DNA from: Mermis nigrescens
Lineage: Eukaryota; Nematoda; Enoplea; Mermithida; Mermithidae
Length of the DNA stretch: 64,000 bases
Assembly (NCBI GenBank): GCA_036768485.1
Contig: JAVLUZ010000154.1
Location: forward strand, 28,690,456 to 28,754,455
Reading direction: 5' to 3'
Of this stretch, positions 38,131-49,300 are shown in pieces (position 1 is the first letter of the stretch; every line of letters starts with the position of its first letter). Below the pieces are notes generated by a model. That model was not told the DNA's origin, ran no database searches, and was given only the letters and a program-made list of their open reading frames with translations. Position numbers and translations under genes: made by a program.

Positions 38131-39511
38131 AAAGGTCAAAACTTAAATTCTTAGGGTCTACCATAATTTGCGTGGGGGGGGGTTTCAGAATCTCAGTGTC
38201 TTTATCTCCTACCAATTAAGACTGTGTGAAGTCCACTAATCATCCTACTATAAAACTCATTGAATGCACGCAACTCCGGTAAAAATTCTGCTAGTTTGTC
38301 AAGTGATATGATTCAGAAATTGTGCCTTTTTCACGTACAAAATTGAATCGATTAAGATTTAAGAAACGAACAGTTCATATCATCGGCATAACTTATTGGT
38401 GACGCGGCCATTTTGGCCAAAATCTCTTTAGAATTTCAAGCGACATTCCGTTTTCTACTAGCGTATTGACTTTGCGTGAGACATATGATTGGGAAATATT
38501 TTTAAAAAAATGTTTTTTCGGACAAGTGCATGAAAAGGCGCAAATTCGGATAATCTAAAAACTCACAGTTGTGTGGTTCGTTCCAAGCTTTCAAATTCAT
38601 GCAATAGAGCAGTTATTATTCACAAGCTGTCTGTCGGGCTTAGTTCTCTTTTTCTACTGTCTTAAGCCGTATTTTTGTTTAAAATTATTAAATTTAATGA
38701 TGTCTAGAAAATAGCATGAGAGATATGTCGTGGGGTTAACTAGTCAGCTGAAAATACCTAGAAACTTTTAGCAGGACTCTGGATTAGATTATTAGAGAAA
38801 AAATTAAGATTTTTGTTCTGATCGTAATTTTTACCACCACTGTTGTAAGTGTGCGCTGGATAGCCTCGTTACAGATATGGTTTTCTTTTAGATGAAAACA
38901 GTGGGGAAAAATCTGCAAATGTGTAGTAAAAATAAAAAGTTATTTGTTGGAAAAATTAGTATTTATTAAAAAAATAGGTAGAAAACTTTTTTACGCAATT
39001 CTATGACCAAACAATTGAATTTTTTCGTGTCTGTGCTGCGTCATATTGAAAAATGGCTTGAATTTGCACACAATCATTCAATATGTATTATGAGTAAGAA
39101 ATTCGAAAGTAGAAAAATTAACCAATTTCGCTCATTGTTGCGGGCTAAGCTCAGTCTTACTACTTCAATAATTTCGGAAAGCACGAAACTTGCTTTTGCT
39201 TCAATTTCAAATTTTGTATCAAGTTTAAATTTTTAATTTTTAATATTTTGTGAATAATTCATGTAACACTATAAACATTGCGTTACCAAATGCTAAAACT
39301 CCAACCAGTTTATCTTCTCAGAGAACAACAAATACATGTAAATGTTGATTTTCTTTTCATTTCAAGTAGGATAATTCTCTCAGTTCGCCTCTTCTTTGTT
39401 AGATAAGTCAAAAAGATTACTTATTTTCGCAAATTGTTAAATGTTTCTTGTTTAATCTTCTAGGTTTACAAATTTCACCTTTACATTTTCAATCATTTTC
39501 TTTCAATTTAG
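38131..39511. other. Probable intron / non-repetitive AT-rich sequence of the AKH-like locus
   Basis: No transposon, satellite or MITE is visible in this 1.4 kb, unusual for this window. The frame at 39,003-39,236 has no domain. Confidence 0.35.
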
Positions 39512-39656
39512 GAAAGTGCATAGAAAATGATGCATCAGAAAAGGTGCAACTGATTTGTTTCATCGATTGGAGGAGATAAGAATCAAAAGCATGATATATA
39601 AAGCATCAGGTTGAATGCGAGTTTGTACATAGACAATTGTGCATGTTTGTAATAAA
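39512..39656 (+). CDS. Candidate terminal exon of the AKH-like gene with poly(A) signal
   Basis: A strong-looking acceptor (pyrimidine-rich TTTTCTTTCAATTTAG) ends at 39,511. Reading with two leading bases gives 21 codons ending at TAA 39,577-39,579, including two Cys and a SEKVQLIC stretch reminiscent of the conserved SEAVRLVQC-type end of RPCH precursors. AATAAA lies at 39,651. Splicing from a donor at 38,084 would keep this frame. The exon is too short to prove; the other donor (38,053) would put it in a different frame and stop after three codons. Confidence 0.3.
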
Positions 39657-39956
39657 GGCATATTAATAAGAAGAGCTATAACGTTTGAATTTGAGTGTTA
39701 CCTTATGCACCTACGCTTGAAGCTCTTGTATTTATAATGATTGTACTTTTATCTTGTATATCGTATGAAAACTTATTTATACGTGCGTATGATGCCTGAA
39801 AATATGAGAATATGTATTAAATATTTTTGGAACTAGTCTATGTATATAAGTCACTGATTGACTATTTCTAACATAACAATCAATATCTAATAAATAATGC
39901 AAGAGATCTTTTCGTCAAGAAAGCGAGCGAATTGCCTAAGCCAAAGATTATTAGCC

Positions 39957-40087
39957 GCTTGACCCACCGTCCCGCTAGACCCACTTTTTCGTCTCGCTAG
40001 ACCCACCACATGCATAATGAGGTGTCTCACTAGATTCACCATTCTGCGACCGTCCCGCTAGTCCCACTGTCTCGGAAGACCCACCCG
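39957..40087 (-). repeat. GTCTAGCGGGAC short-repeat block, copy 2 (inverted)
   Basis: Reverse complement of the blocks at 23,714 and 61,007, including the TGCATAATGAGGTGTC landmark. It lies 24 bp outside the 3' end of DIRS element B. Confidence 0.8.
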
Positions 40088-40111
40088 AAAAAATGAAGAC
40101 TACATGTGAAA

Positions 40112-40190
40112 TATAAGATTTTGCTAAGCCATATTGGCTGATGTGAAATCTATATTCCACTAACAAACAAATTAGACTTTACATATGCAG
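40112..40190 (-). repeat. DIRS B 3' inverted terminal repeat
   Basis: The sequence from AATATAAGATTTTGCTAAGCC to TTTACATATGCAGTG is present as its complement in the internal complementary region at 40,627-40,700. Confidence 0.8.
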
Positions 40191-40484
40191 TGTTCATTCT
40201 CTTTAACTAAATACAGCTCGTTGTAAGCGTATAAGGCGAAGCTTGCTCACGCCCAAACAGCATTAGTTAGGTACATAACTCAGTGTTCATGAAAGCGAGT
40301 AAACTTTAATAAAAGCGCAAGAAGAAGTGATCAAAAGAATTTGATTTATCACGTGCGAACGTGTTACAAGATAAGCGCATAAAGGGGATCTAAAACGAAA
40401 TACTGAGACTAAGTAATATACAGTGCGCTGAAGAAAAAAACAGATCCCGGTCGATGAATGAGAGTTGAGCATGATCAACTTGTC

Positions 40485-40626
40485 TTAAGTCCTTCTAGCC
40501 TTCGTTGGGTTGTATTTCCAAAAACCGCGATTGTTGCGACGACCTCGCGTCTGGTTGAATTTGCTGCCGCGTCCTTGAGGCTTTCTTGTAGGGAATGTGA
40601 TAAAATTTTGGGTAACGGGAGGGTGG
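40485..40626 (-). pseudogene. Arg/Gly-rich peptide segment downstream of the DIRS B complementary region
   Basis: On the minus strand a frame ending at a TAA (40,487-40,485) reads RKPQGRGSKFNQTRGRRNN then RGFWKYNPTKA, an RG-rich basic tail typical of nucleic-acid binding. It is preceded by a pyrimidine-rich stretch ending CCCTACAAG that could be a splice acceptor. Element A has an analogous segment in the same place (43,612-43,704). Its parent ORF is unknown; it could be a spliced C-terminal exon. Confidence 0.4.
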
Positions 40627-40745
40627 GCATATGTAAAGTCTAATTTGTTTGTTAGTGGAATATAGATTTCACGTCAGCCAATATGGCTTAGCAAAATCTT
40701 ATATTCCACTACACAAACAAATTAGACTTTACATATGCATGTTCA
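40627..40745 (-). repeat. DIRS B internal complementary region
   Basis: Contains the complement of both element ends joined at an ATT near 40,703. In DIRS elements this region templates completion of the circular intermediate. Confidence 0.8.
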
Positions 40746-40819
40746 AAGCGTTTGCATACTTTTTGTGAGAGGACGACATTAGCATGCATATTTGGAATTA
40801 TCTTCAATATTTTGATTAT

Positions 40820-41840
40820 AAATTTTGGAAAAAGTAGATTTGTGAGACCAGTTAGCACCTTTCAAAATATCTGAAATACTCAGCCCGCTTTTTGCGGCTT
40901 TTGAAGAAGAAGCTGATTGAACGGAGTGGGCCTTAAATTTATCGCAATCAATTTCTGCTAGTTTAAGTGTTTCTTGAACCTATCTTGAAACCGATGTCGT
41001 TTTTATTCCGTTATATGGTTTGATGAAAGATAGAAACAAGTTTGTTTTGGTGAGTTTTAGTCATTTCGGGTACCATAAACGAAATATAATTATCGAAAAT
41101 TCGCATATAATTCACATCTAATTTTGAAAACCCGGAACACGTTTGGGGGCTAAACAAGGCCAACAACATAACGGTTTTAAACGATAGTAATTTTCGGTTT
41201 GTTACGTGACTAAAATCAGCTTCATCGAGATAATATAATCCTTTCAAAAAATTTATTATTATGTCAATGTCCCACGTGTCGGCATAGCGAAGTAGAGGAG
41301 GGTCAGCACAAAAAATACCTTTCATGACGCGTGGTAAAAGATGATGACTCTTGAAAGTTTCGTTAAATTCGCGAAGAAATGCACACACAGCGCTTCGCGT
41401 TCCTGGGATGGTTCGATATTTATACCCTAAATTATATAGGTCGGCAAGGAAGTTACCTACATCTACTGTAAATGCGCGAAGCGGATTAATTTTCCGCTCA
41501 GTACACCAGCTATGCCATTTATTGATGGCCGTATTGTAGTGCTTTTTGGTACCTGGTGCCCAAGATTGTAAAACAAGGTCGAAGGCTGACCTTGATAATG
41601 CTCGGGCCGACCATGCTTGCCCGATACTTTCCGGGCTGATGATCTAAGGCTGCCGTTGCTTATGAGCGGATGAGATTGGCCTGTTGAGCTCTCTAGAATT
41701 TTTTGTGATGTGGAAGGAGGATGGGATTTTTGACCGCTAGGGACAACAGTAGGGGCCATCATGGTTGAGTTGGCCACACAGGAGCGATTATTAGCAGATC
41801 GCACCTTTCCGCGCAGATTTTGCGCAGAGTCGTGACACAA
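40820..41840 (-). pseudogene. DIRS B tyrosine recombinase, inactive
   Basis: Frames on the minus strand cover the N-terminal SAM-like part near 41,530-41,400, the core at 41,388-41,011 and the C-terminal part at about 40,990-40,770. Landmarks parallel to element A: SPQTCSGFSKLDV where A has SPQRASEIQKLDL, and AHSVQSASSSKAAKSGL where A has AHSTRSASTSKAFASGL. Both catalytic arginines are thus replaced (Thr and Gln) while the His is kept. A frameshift separates core and C-terminus. In an active element this enzyme inserts the circular cDNA without target duplication. Confidence 0.75.
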
Positions 41841-42785
41841 TGCAAAATGGCGGAAACGCGTACAGCCCTATAGTAGGTTTTCCCATGAAAAACTGAACGC
41901 ATCGATGAACTGAGCGTCTGGGTCGGGGCGCCAAGAGACGAATTTTGGCAACTGAGCGTTGCTTCGGTCTGAAAATAGATCGATTCTTAGTGGACCCATC
42001 TCTCGTTGTAAATTATCAAATATTAACGAATTAAGTTTCTAGTTAGAGCTATCAGAGTGCGCCCGCGAGGCCTCATCTACTCGTTAGTTTTGGCAACCGG
42101 GCAAAAAAATGTGCTTGCAGATTAACCTGCCTATCGAGACACCAGCTCCAAATCCGCACTGCAGTATCGCATAAAAAGGTGTTTTTTGTGCAACCCAGTT
42201 TATTTAAATAAGCTATGGAAACAGGATAATACAAGATAAGAGAGACAGTTAGTTGTTTTAAAGCAATTTTTTGCGAATATTTTCAAAGCAAAAAATGCTG
42301 CTAATAGTTCTTTACAATTAATACGCAAGGGTAGTTCGTCTGTTTTCCAGACTCCAGATGCAGACTCATTATTGCAGTAAGCACCCCATCCCGTGTTGGA
42401 TGCGTCCAAAAATAGTTAGACTGCTGTCAGGGGGTACAATATCACGACCGTTCCGATTTCTTAGCTGTTTTACCCACATAATTAATTCACTTTTCGCGTT
42501 CACTGAAAAAATGCAAGGCGCGCTATAAGACCTGTGATCTGGAATGCTACCAATCAAACACAGTTGGAGATGGCAGCTGAATAAATGAGCCTGAATTATT
42601 GCTTGACTGACTGAAGTGAAATGGCCTAAAAGTGTGGCCAAGTCTCTCGCTATAACGAAATTTGCCCGTAAGCATATGTTACACATGTTAATTATTTTGC
42701 TTATTTTTTCTTCGGGAACGTAAAACTGCATTGAAGATGAGTCTACGGAGAAACCGAGAAACGTGATAGCCTGTGTGGGCTCAGT
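41841..42785 (-). pseudogene. DIRS B reverse transcriptase C-terminus and RNase H, broken
   Basis: From the junction with element A, the minus strand reads TEPTQAITFLGFSVDSSSM and FYVPEEKISKI (thumb/connection), then MDASNTGWGAYCNNESASG (RNase H first Asp) and CKELLAAFFALKIFAK (Glu), then further down DLFSDRSNAQLPKFVSWRPDP, the conserved DIRS segment beyond RNase H. Several stops and frameshifts interrupt it. The upstream half of the same gene is at 58,806-59,309. Confidence 0.8.
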
Positions 42786-42935
42786 AATAAAAGATTCTAC
42801 AAGGCCTCTTGAGGCCGATGTGAAATCATTATTGTACCTCTGCTATACTAAGACTTAACTCAGTGCTTGTTCCCCGAGTAGGCGTGGTTTATAGCTCGTT
42901 AAAAGCTATTTAGCTATACCTGCTTCAGTGTTCAC
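42786..42935 (-). repeat. DIRS A 3' inverted terminal repeat with extension
   Basis: AAGACTTAACTCAGTGCTTG through GTGTTCAC is the inverted copy of 57,936-58,019; the outer 60 bp (AATAAAAGATTC to ATTGTACC, containing the palindrome AAGGCCTCTTGAGGCC) is the 3'-specific extension found again in the complementary region. Confidence 0.85.
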
Positions 42936-43733
42936 GAGAGCTAGTACTTACGGTTTTTTTCGTTTCTTTTAATGCAGTGCATTAAGACGTTGACGAAAAA
43001 ATAAAAAAGTTGTGCAAAAACGTAGAACGCAGCCGATTTGTGCTGGGCGCAAACCATATATTGCGATCAAAAGTACGAACGAGTATTATCTATGAAAAGA
43101 ATTGTAAACCCAAGCCAGACCCGTGAAAATATCGTTTTTCGCACAAAGATCGAATGACTCTTGATTTATGACTGATCTCTTGGCAGAAAACTTGTGAAAA
43201 GGCCAAAAACAAAACTGGACGTTGTCTGGCTTGCACAAATACATATTAAACAAGGTACGACTTGAAATTAATAAAGCAAGAAAGGTGTGCGCATGAAAAT
43301 TATTATTTTTGAATAAAAGACAATTAACAATGACCGCTGTACACATCGGCTGATCAAAATGTAGGTAATATACAAAACGGCGGAACGTCGTGAAGAATCG
43401 TCAATGCCCTGAAAATAATTAGAATGGATTAGGACGAGACAAATGATCGTCATTTGAAAACAGGAAAATCTATCAACAGTGGCACATAGAAGTAGGTCAA
43501 TATCTGATCAGCAGCCAGAACAAGGTTTTATTTTATTATTATTATTATTTTTTTAAATTTTTTTCCTTTCTTTAAATAAGGTCAAGCTTTCACAATTTAC
43601 CTTAAAATCTCTCAGTGAGGTCCTCGACCATCATATTTTCGTCCGTATCTTCCACGACGGTTGGCGCCACGGGAATGTGGGAAGTTGCGGCGTCTGAAGG
43701 ACTTTTATTTTTAATATGGAGAGGGCGGGAGGG
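42936..43733 (-). other. DIRS A segment between 3' terminal repeat and complementary region
   Basis: About 0.8 kb. No recognised protein apart from the RG-rich peptide at its upstream edge. The open frames at 43,086-43,453 show no motif. Element B has a shorter segment in the same position. Confidence 0.5.
43612..43704 (-). pseudogene. Arg/Gly-rich peptide segment downstream of the DIRS A complementary region
   Basis: A 30-codon minus-strand frame, stop at 43,614-43,612, reads FRRRNFPHSRGANRRGRYGR then KYDGRGPH: an RGG-like basic tail. The frame is closed upstream by a TAA at 43,707-43,705, but a possible acceptor (GTCCTTCAG) lies inside it, as at the equivalent place in B. Could be a spliced C-terminal exon of Gag or recombinase; not demonstrated. 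Confidence 0.4.
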
Positions 43734-43843
43734 AGTTAAGTCTTAGTATAGCAGATGTACAATAATGATTTCACATCGGCCTCAAGAGGCCTTGTAAAAT
43801 CTTTTATTGTACGCTCTGCTATACTAAGACTTAAGTCAGTGCT
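43734..43843 (-). repeat. DIRS A internal complementary region
   Basis: Reads, on the plus strand, the complement of the 3' end (through GGCCTTGTAAAATCTTTT) joined by ATT at 43,806-43,808 to that of the 5' end (GTACGCTCTGCTATAC..). Confidence 0.9.
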
Positions 43844-43846
43844 GTT

Positions 43847-44962
43847 TCAAAGCTCACCTAAGTGGTCAAAAACTATTTGTGTGTAGTTAGATTCCAACTC
43901 TTTTTGATAAAAATTGCGAAAAGTACTAGAATTACGGGTCCAATTCGCATGTTTTAAAATAGCAGCAACAGGTAAGCCTGATGCGAAAGCCTTAGAGGTA
44001 GAAGCTGATCGAGTGGAATGAGCTTTATACATAGAAGTATCGATTCTGGCTAATTGTAGAGTTTTTAGAATCCACTTAGAAACCGTAGTCGTAGAAATGG
44101 AATGAAACGGTTTTTTTAGACTTATAAAAACTTTTGAGTTAGAGCCGCGACATTGTTTAGTGCGATCTATGTAATTCAACAATGAAATAAATGGGCATAT
44201 ATTTTCCACCGAAAACTTGAAAATTTTGATCACGACGGCTCTATTAAAGCGACTGGTTTTTGTTGACTCGGAAATAATAAATTCTATGTAAGAATCAAAT
44301 ACTTTCATAGAATTAAGATCTAATTTTTGAATTTCAGAAGCTCTCTGCGGACTAGAAAGCGCAATTAGAGTAACCGTCTTAAATGTAATCATGCGCCTAT
44401 CTTTAAAGGATAAATCATGACCTGAGGGAAACGCTATGCCGTTTAAAAATTTTAGTACAGTTTCAGTATTCCAAGTATGTACAGATCTAACAACTGGCGG
44501 ACGTGCTCGCAAAACACCTTGCATAAAACGATGAATTAAATCTGTGCAAGCAAATTTACAGCCATGCTCTGACAAAAATGTGACGATAGCTGATTTAGCT
44601 AAAGAAATTGTGCGATATGCATAGCCTAGTGAAAATAGTGATACTAAATAATTTATTATAATTTCTACAGTTGATTGAAGCGGATTGATGTTTTCTCGCA
44701 AACACCAGCTATGCCATTTTTGAATGGCTGAATTGTAGTGCTTTTTGGTACCCGTGGACCATGACTCAAGCATGATGTCCGATGCTGCTTTCGAAATTCC
44801 TCTGCTAATCCAGGAATTCCCGAGACTTTCCAGACGGAAAGATGCAGAGTGCCGTTTATCACAAGAGGATGCGGCGCATCCAAATGATTCGTTAGTGTTT
44901 GAGCGCTGCTCTCTATCAAAAACGGAAATTGAATCGTTTTTTCCAAAAGAATCGGCCACCAT
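43847..44962 (-). CDS. DIRS A tyrosine recombinase, intact
   Basis: 371 codons, uninterrupted. It is the integrase of the element and would recombine circular double-stranded cDNA into the genome by a topoisomerase-like Tyr mechanism. The N-terminal SAM-like DNA-binding part spans roughly residues 60-150 (TGTKKHYNSAIQKWHSWC). The catalytic set is complete: Arg207 in SPQRASEIQKL, His315 and Arg318 in KAHSTRSAS, Tyr352 in TFRNFYQKE. The start Met at 44,962 lies in a region overlapping, in another frame, the end of the pol ORF (through about 44,665), as usual in DIRS elements. It is the only full-length protein of the whole stack; pol upstream is broken, so the copy is not autonomous. Confidence 0.9.
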   Translation of the reverse strand: MVADSFGKNDSISVFDREQRSNTNESFGCAASSCDKRHSASFRLESLGNSWISRGISKAASDIMLESWSTGTKKHYNSAIQKWHSWCLRENINPLQSTVEIIINYLVSLFSLGYAYRTISLAKSAIVTFLSEHGCKFACTDLIHRFMQGVLRARPPVVRSVHTWNTETVLKFLNGIAFPSGHDLSFKDRRMITFKTVTLIALSSPQRASEIQKLDLNSMKVFDSYIEFIISESTKTSRFNRAVVIKIFKFSVENICPFISLLNYIDRTKQCRGSNSKVFISLKKPFHSISTTTVSKWILKTLQLARIDTSMYKAHSTRSASTSKAFASGLPVAAILKHANWTRNSSTFRNFYQKELESNYTQIVFDHLGEL

Positions 44963-46035
44963 GGCTGAGTCGGCCAGACGGGCACCACTAAAATTAAATT
45001 AATTTTTTCGTCAACTATTTTACGTAAAACTTTTTCCAACAAGGTTAAAGGGAGGAAAAGCGTATGCACATTCTTTGAAAGCTTTCCAATTAATAGAGAA
45101 AGCGTCCGTAGCGATAGCTCCGGGATCTGGTCCCCAAGAGACGTAATTGAAAACTTGTGCATTTAGATGACTGGCAAAGAGATCCACAGAAATTGGTCCC
45201 CAGATTATGTTTATTCTTTCGAAAAGCGCAGAACTCAGCATCCAGCTACTGAAATCTCTAAAATTTCTACTTTGCCAGTCGGCTTGAATGTTTTCTGTTC
45301 CTGCAACATGAAAAGCCTGCAGGGTGATTTTCTTGTCCAGACACCAAGTCCAAATTTTAATGGCCAGTTCGCATAAAAGCTTATTCCTCGTGCCCCTAGC
45401 TTATTAACATATGCTACCGCTGTTGAATTATCGAGCATAAGCTGAACAGACGTATTATATAGATCTTTCGCAAAAATTTTTAACGCGAAAAAAGTGGGAT
45501 ACAATTCCTTCAGATTAATATGAAAGAGGGATTCGTGGGAGGTCCATTGGCCTCTGGCCGAGCCACCATTACAGTAAGCTCCCCAGCCCGAATTCGATGC
45601 GTCCGAATATATAATGAGGTTGCTGGCGGGTAGTAAAATATGTCTCCCATTCCAAGCATGCAGATGCGACAACCAAAGATTAATTTCGGCTTTGGCCTCC
45701 GGACTGAGTACAATATATTCATCATAATTATTGAACTTATTAAGGCCATCAATAAGGTTTGATTGTAAATGTCTCGTAAATAAACCTGATCGCAAAATGG
45801 CTTGATTTACCGAACAAAAGAGCCCGAGCACGGAAGCTAAATCGTGTAAGCGAACAAAGTTCGCAGCTTTTAGAACTCTGCACGTGTTAAGTATGCGTTT
45901 ACACTTTTCATCTGCGATATAGAATTTCATTACTTTTGAATCAATAATGAGGCCAAGATAAATGATTCTTTGCGTGCAGTCGAAAACCGATTTTTCTTGA
46001 TTTATGAGAAAGCCCAAGTTCGAAAGAACATATAC
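44963..46035 (-). pseudogene. DIRS A reverse transcriptase end, RNase H and C-terminal pol segment, frameshifted
   Basis: Downstream half of pol after the foldback insertion. From 46,035 it reads VLSNLGFLINQEKS, IIYLGLIIDSKVMKFYI (thumb), YSDASNSGWGAYCNGGSARG (RNase H Asp), NLKELYPTFFALKIFAKD (Glu), MLDNSTAVAYVNKLG (second Asp). A frameshift near 45,360 moves the rest of RNase H to another frame (QAFHVAGTENIQADWQSRN). The following DLFASHLNAQVFNYVSWGPDP and AFPPFNL, then WPTQPWWPILLEK, are the conserved DIRS/Pao-like tail; another frameshift falls near 45,040. I see no methyltransferase domain. Confidence 0.85.
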
Positions 46036-46756
46036 TGCATGAGTAGTAGTTATACCTGGCTCCATAGGGTGCAATGATTAAGGATAGGCAATGGTTAAGC
46101 ATAGGCAATTCTTTAAAATAGCCTTTGTTATAACATAGGCTAATGCTATAACATATACAATGGTTAAGCATAAGCGAGGAGGCGGAGTCTTGCTCCCTGG
46201 GATAAGGGTCAGGGAGCAATGGTTAAGGATAGACAATGGTTTAAGATAGGCAATGGTTAAGCATAGACTAACGCTATAACATATGAGGACATAGTTGAGG
46301 AGTGGAAGGGGTCAAAATTGGCAGGGTGCCAACAAGATTAAACTAGGATTAAACTAAGACTAAGTGTAAACTAATTTTGAATGTAAACTAAGTGTAAAGT
46401 GAACCTAGCTGAACTAGGTGTAAACAAAGTCAACCTGGGCCACCCCTTTTGCCTGCGGGTCCTCAGCGGGGGAGGGGGAAAGTCCCCCTAAAATGTAGCA
46501 GTGGGTCGCTCTTGCTACCACTGACACTCAGTCTAAAAATTGCCATAAATATGCCAAAGTATGGCAAAACTAAGCAGAAAGATTGTGTGCCAGGGGTCCG
46601 CTCTTGCTACCCCTGCCACTCAGTCTTAAATATATCAAAAATGTGCCAAAGTAAGACAAAACTAAGCCCAAGGATTGGATGTGAGTGTAAAGTAAGCCTA
46701 GCTGCGCTAGGGATTAAAGTGGACCTATGCACAAAAGGAGTGTGTATATATAGGTT

Positions 46757-46822
46757 TGACTTCCCGGTCCTTCGTCACTTCCCGGTCCTTCGAATTCCCG
46801 GTCCTTTGACTTCCCGGTCCTT
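46757..46822 (+). repeat. CTTCCCGGTCC short tandem (four units), left arm
   Basis: Four units of about 16-17 bp; mirrored at 55,295-55,362 in the right arm with the same copy number. Confidence 0.9.
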
Positions 46823-48320
46823 GCTTGAGCCGCAGAAAATGGTACCATTATATAGAAAAGATAGGACAACTTTTTCACACAATTTGAGAATTTTAGTACA
46901 TTTAAGCGTTTAACTTTCGATCAGCTGGTTTTTGTTAATAAAATAAATACAATAAATGATCACAATTCATTCAGCTTGCTTAAAAAATAGTCCATCTTTT
47001 ATGTTATAACACGCCTACAGTGTGACACTCGGTCAAAGTTGATGAACCTGCTCACCATTGAATAACTCATTTCATTGAAGTGAGGTTTTTTGAGATGAAT
47101 TCAAGAACCACTGAACGGATTTTGAAGAAATAAAGTGTTTTAGATATACAATCTTGGAATGAAACTATTTTGCCAAAAAGTATAGCTAGCCTATGTCTAC
47201 AGTATGCTAGACTCGAAAAAGTGCTCAAACTTTGCTTAGTCACTACAGTAAGTTTCATATTTTGGAAAATAGCAAAATAGTTAAATATTTCAGTGCTCTA
47301 AATTTCACTCTTTTTTGTTTTTCGTGTTTCTGCATAGTTCGTCCTGCAATTTCAATTGAATTTTTTCCAATATGGCTGCCCCCATAAGGTGTGCATTTTA
47401 CTCGCGCTATTTTTTCAGACTTTTTAATGTTTAAGCACATTTTAGAAAACCCCAAAAAAGCTCATTCGAATGATAGCCTATTTGTCTGATTTACTAAAGA
47501 ATTCCACTTTTTCAATATGGCCGCCAGAAAGGCTATAATACTGTAGCTTTTGATGTTTTCAGCTATTATTCTGTGAGTTTCTGACATATTTCAAAAAATT
47601 CATTCAGTAAATAGCTAGAAAATTTAATGTTCTTAACGAGCTATGTCTCATGTTCTGAATCCTTCTCGTTCGTTTAAGAAAGTTCAAAAACCTCAAAATT
47701 ATTCATTGTATTGTGAAAATGCCGTGCATTGCAAATAATGGACCAATTGAGCTAAAATCTTGGTTTTGGATTGAATCAAACATATGCTGTAGAGATTGTT
47801 GATTATGGGTCATGGTCGAGAAAATCTAGTAGTTTTACTGTTTTTCGCTAGTTTTACATCAAAATACACTGTTTTTGGCTCAAATAATTAAATGGTAGGT
47901 TCTGCATGTGTCTTGCAAAGGAGATCAACATCAACTTATATACCTACTGTACAACTGAATACATGAAGAAGAATAGCTCAAACTGATTCAGAATTTAACA
48001 TACTGATCATACACCTTTTAACAAAGTGTGTACTATTTGTAGAGCTGAGCACAAAGCAACTCACACTATTATGATTAGTTAGGTCTCCGAGGCTATTCTT
48101 CTATGCAGAGGAGTTTAACAAAACCTTTCATTTCAATACAATTAAGGCCTCTGAAACATAATTAAGATGTATTATCAACTTATCAACTTTACTTGGTTCA
48201 AGCACTTCTTTTTATTTGTGTAACTTAAAGTAAAGTGTGCACTTAATTCAGTTACATGTGAGCATTGAAAATGGCTCATAGGTTTTAGAACAATTAGAAA
48301 GAAAGTGTAGGCAAATTGAG

Positions 48321-48775
48321 CAGTTTAGAAAAAAGTGTGCAGAGTTTGGAAAAAAGTGTGCAGAGTTCGGAAAAAAGTGTGCAGAGTTTGGATAAAAGTG
48401 TGCAGACTTTGGAAAAAAGTGTGCAGAGTTTAGAAAAAAGTGTACAGAGTTTAGAAAAAAGTGTGCAGAGTTTCGAAAAAAGTATGCAGAGTTTCGGAAA
48501 AAGTGTGCAGAGTTTAGGAAAAAGTGTGCAGAGTTTGGAACATTTTTCATACGTTATAACATAGGAAGTGTGCAGAGTTTCGAAAAAAGTGTGCAGAGTT
48601 TCGAAAAAAGTGTGCAGAGTTTCGAAAAAAGTGTGCAGAGTTCCGAGAAAAGTGTGCAGAGCTTCGAAAAAAGTGTGCAGAGTTTGGAAAAAGTGTGCAG
48701 AGTTTAGAAAAAAGTGTGCAGAGTTTGGAAAAAGTGTGCAGAGTTTCGAAAAAGTGTGCATAGTTTGGAAAAATA
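48321..48775 (+). repeat. Foldback array 1, left arm (20-21-bp units)
   Basis: About twenty units of AGTGTGCAGAGTTTGG plus A-run, in two sub-blocks separated at about 48,541-48,567 by a spacer with TACGTTATAACATAGGA. With a period near 21 bp and no stops, frames stay open on both strands; one plus-strand frame reads repeated VQSLEKS heptads. I treat this as DNA repeat, not as a gene. Confidence 0.95.
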
Positions 48776-49300
48776 CCGAGAATATTAAATCATATTTTGG
48801 GGTTATTCAAAATGTCATTATCATCCAGCCAACTATAGTATAATAGAGACATGTAGTTTAAGTGTGGTGGGCCTGAGTTCAGCACTTATTCAGGGCTAAG
48901 ACCGACAGACGAGAATGATTTGGTCAAAAACACTTTTTGCTTTGACATAGTTTTTAAATAGATTATACAGGTATATTAGACTTAACAATTTGATGCCATA
49001 GGCATGTCTTCAAGATAGAAACACAAGGATAAGCATTTAGTGTGGCCTACTTGGGTAGTGTGGCTGTAAAGTAATTAATCAGTCAGCCAATTTTCATAGA
49101 GATAGGTATTATTTGCATACATACTTGCTACATAACTGTCCAGGCTGTTTGTTGGCTATAATATTCATTATTGCAACCCTTCATACATGTAGGAAAACAA
49201 TGCATTTTCATGGACTAGAGACATAAAGATTACAATACTGTTAGGTAGTCTTAAACAATATACTACGTACAGTAGGCAAAGTCTGTTGAATTTATAAGAG

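Noticed and set aside
46449..46913. 154-codon frame repeated at 55,607-55,206 as apparent duplicated gene
   Set aside because: The second copy is the inverted arm of the same palindrome, so duplication is no evidence of selection; no domain or signal peptide is visible.
48294..48761. 155-codon repetitive protein
   Set aside because: Open only because the repeat unit is about 21 bp and lacks stop codons; several frames on both strands are open equally.
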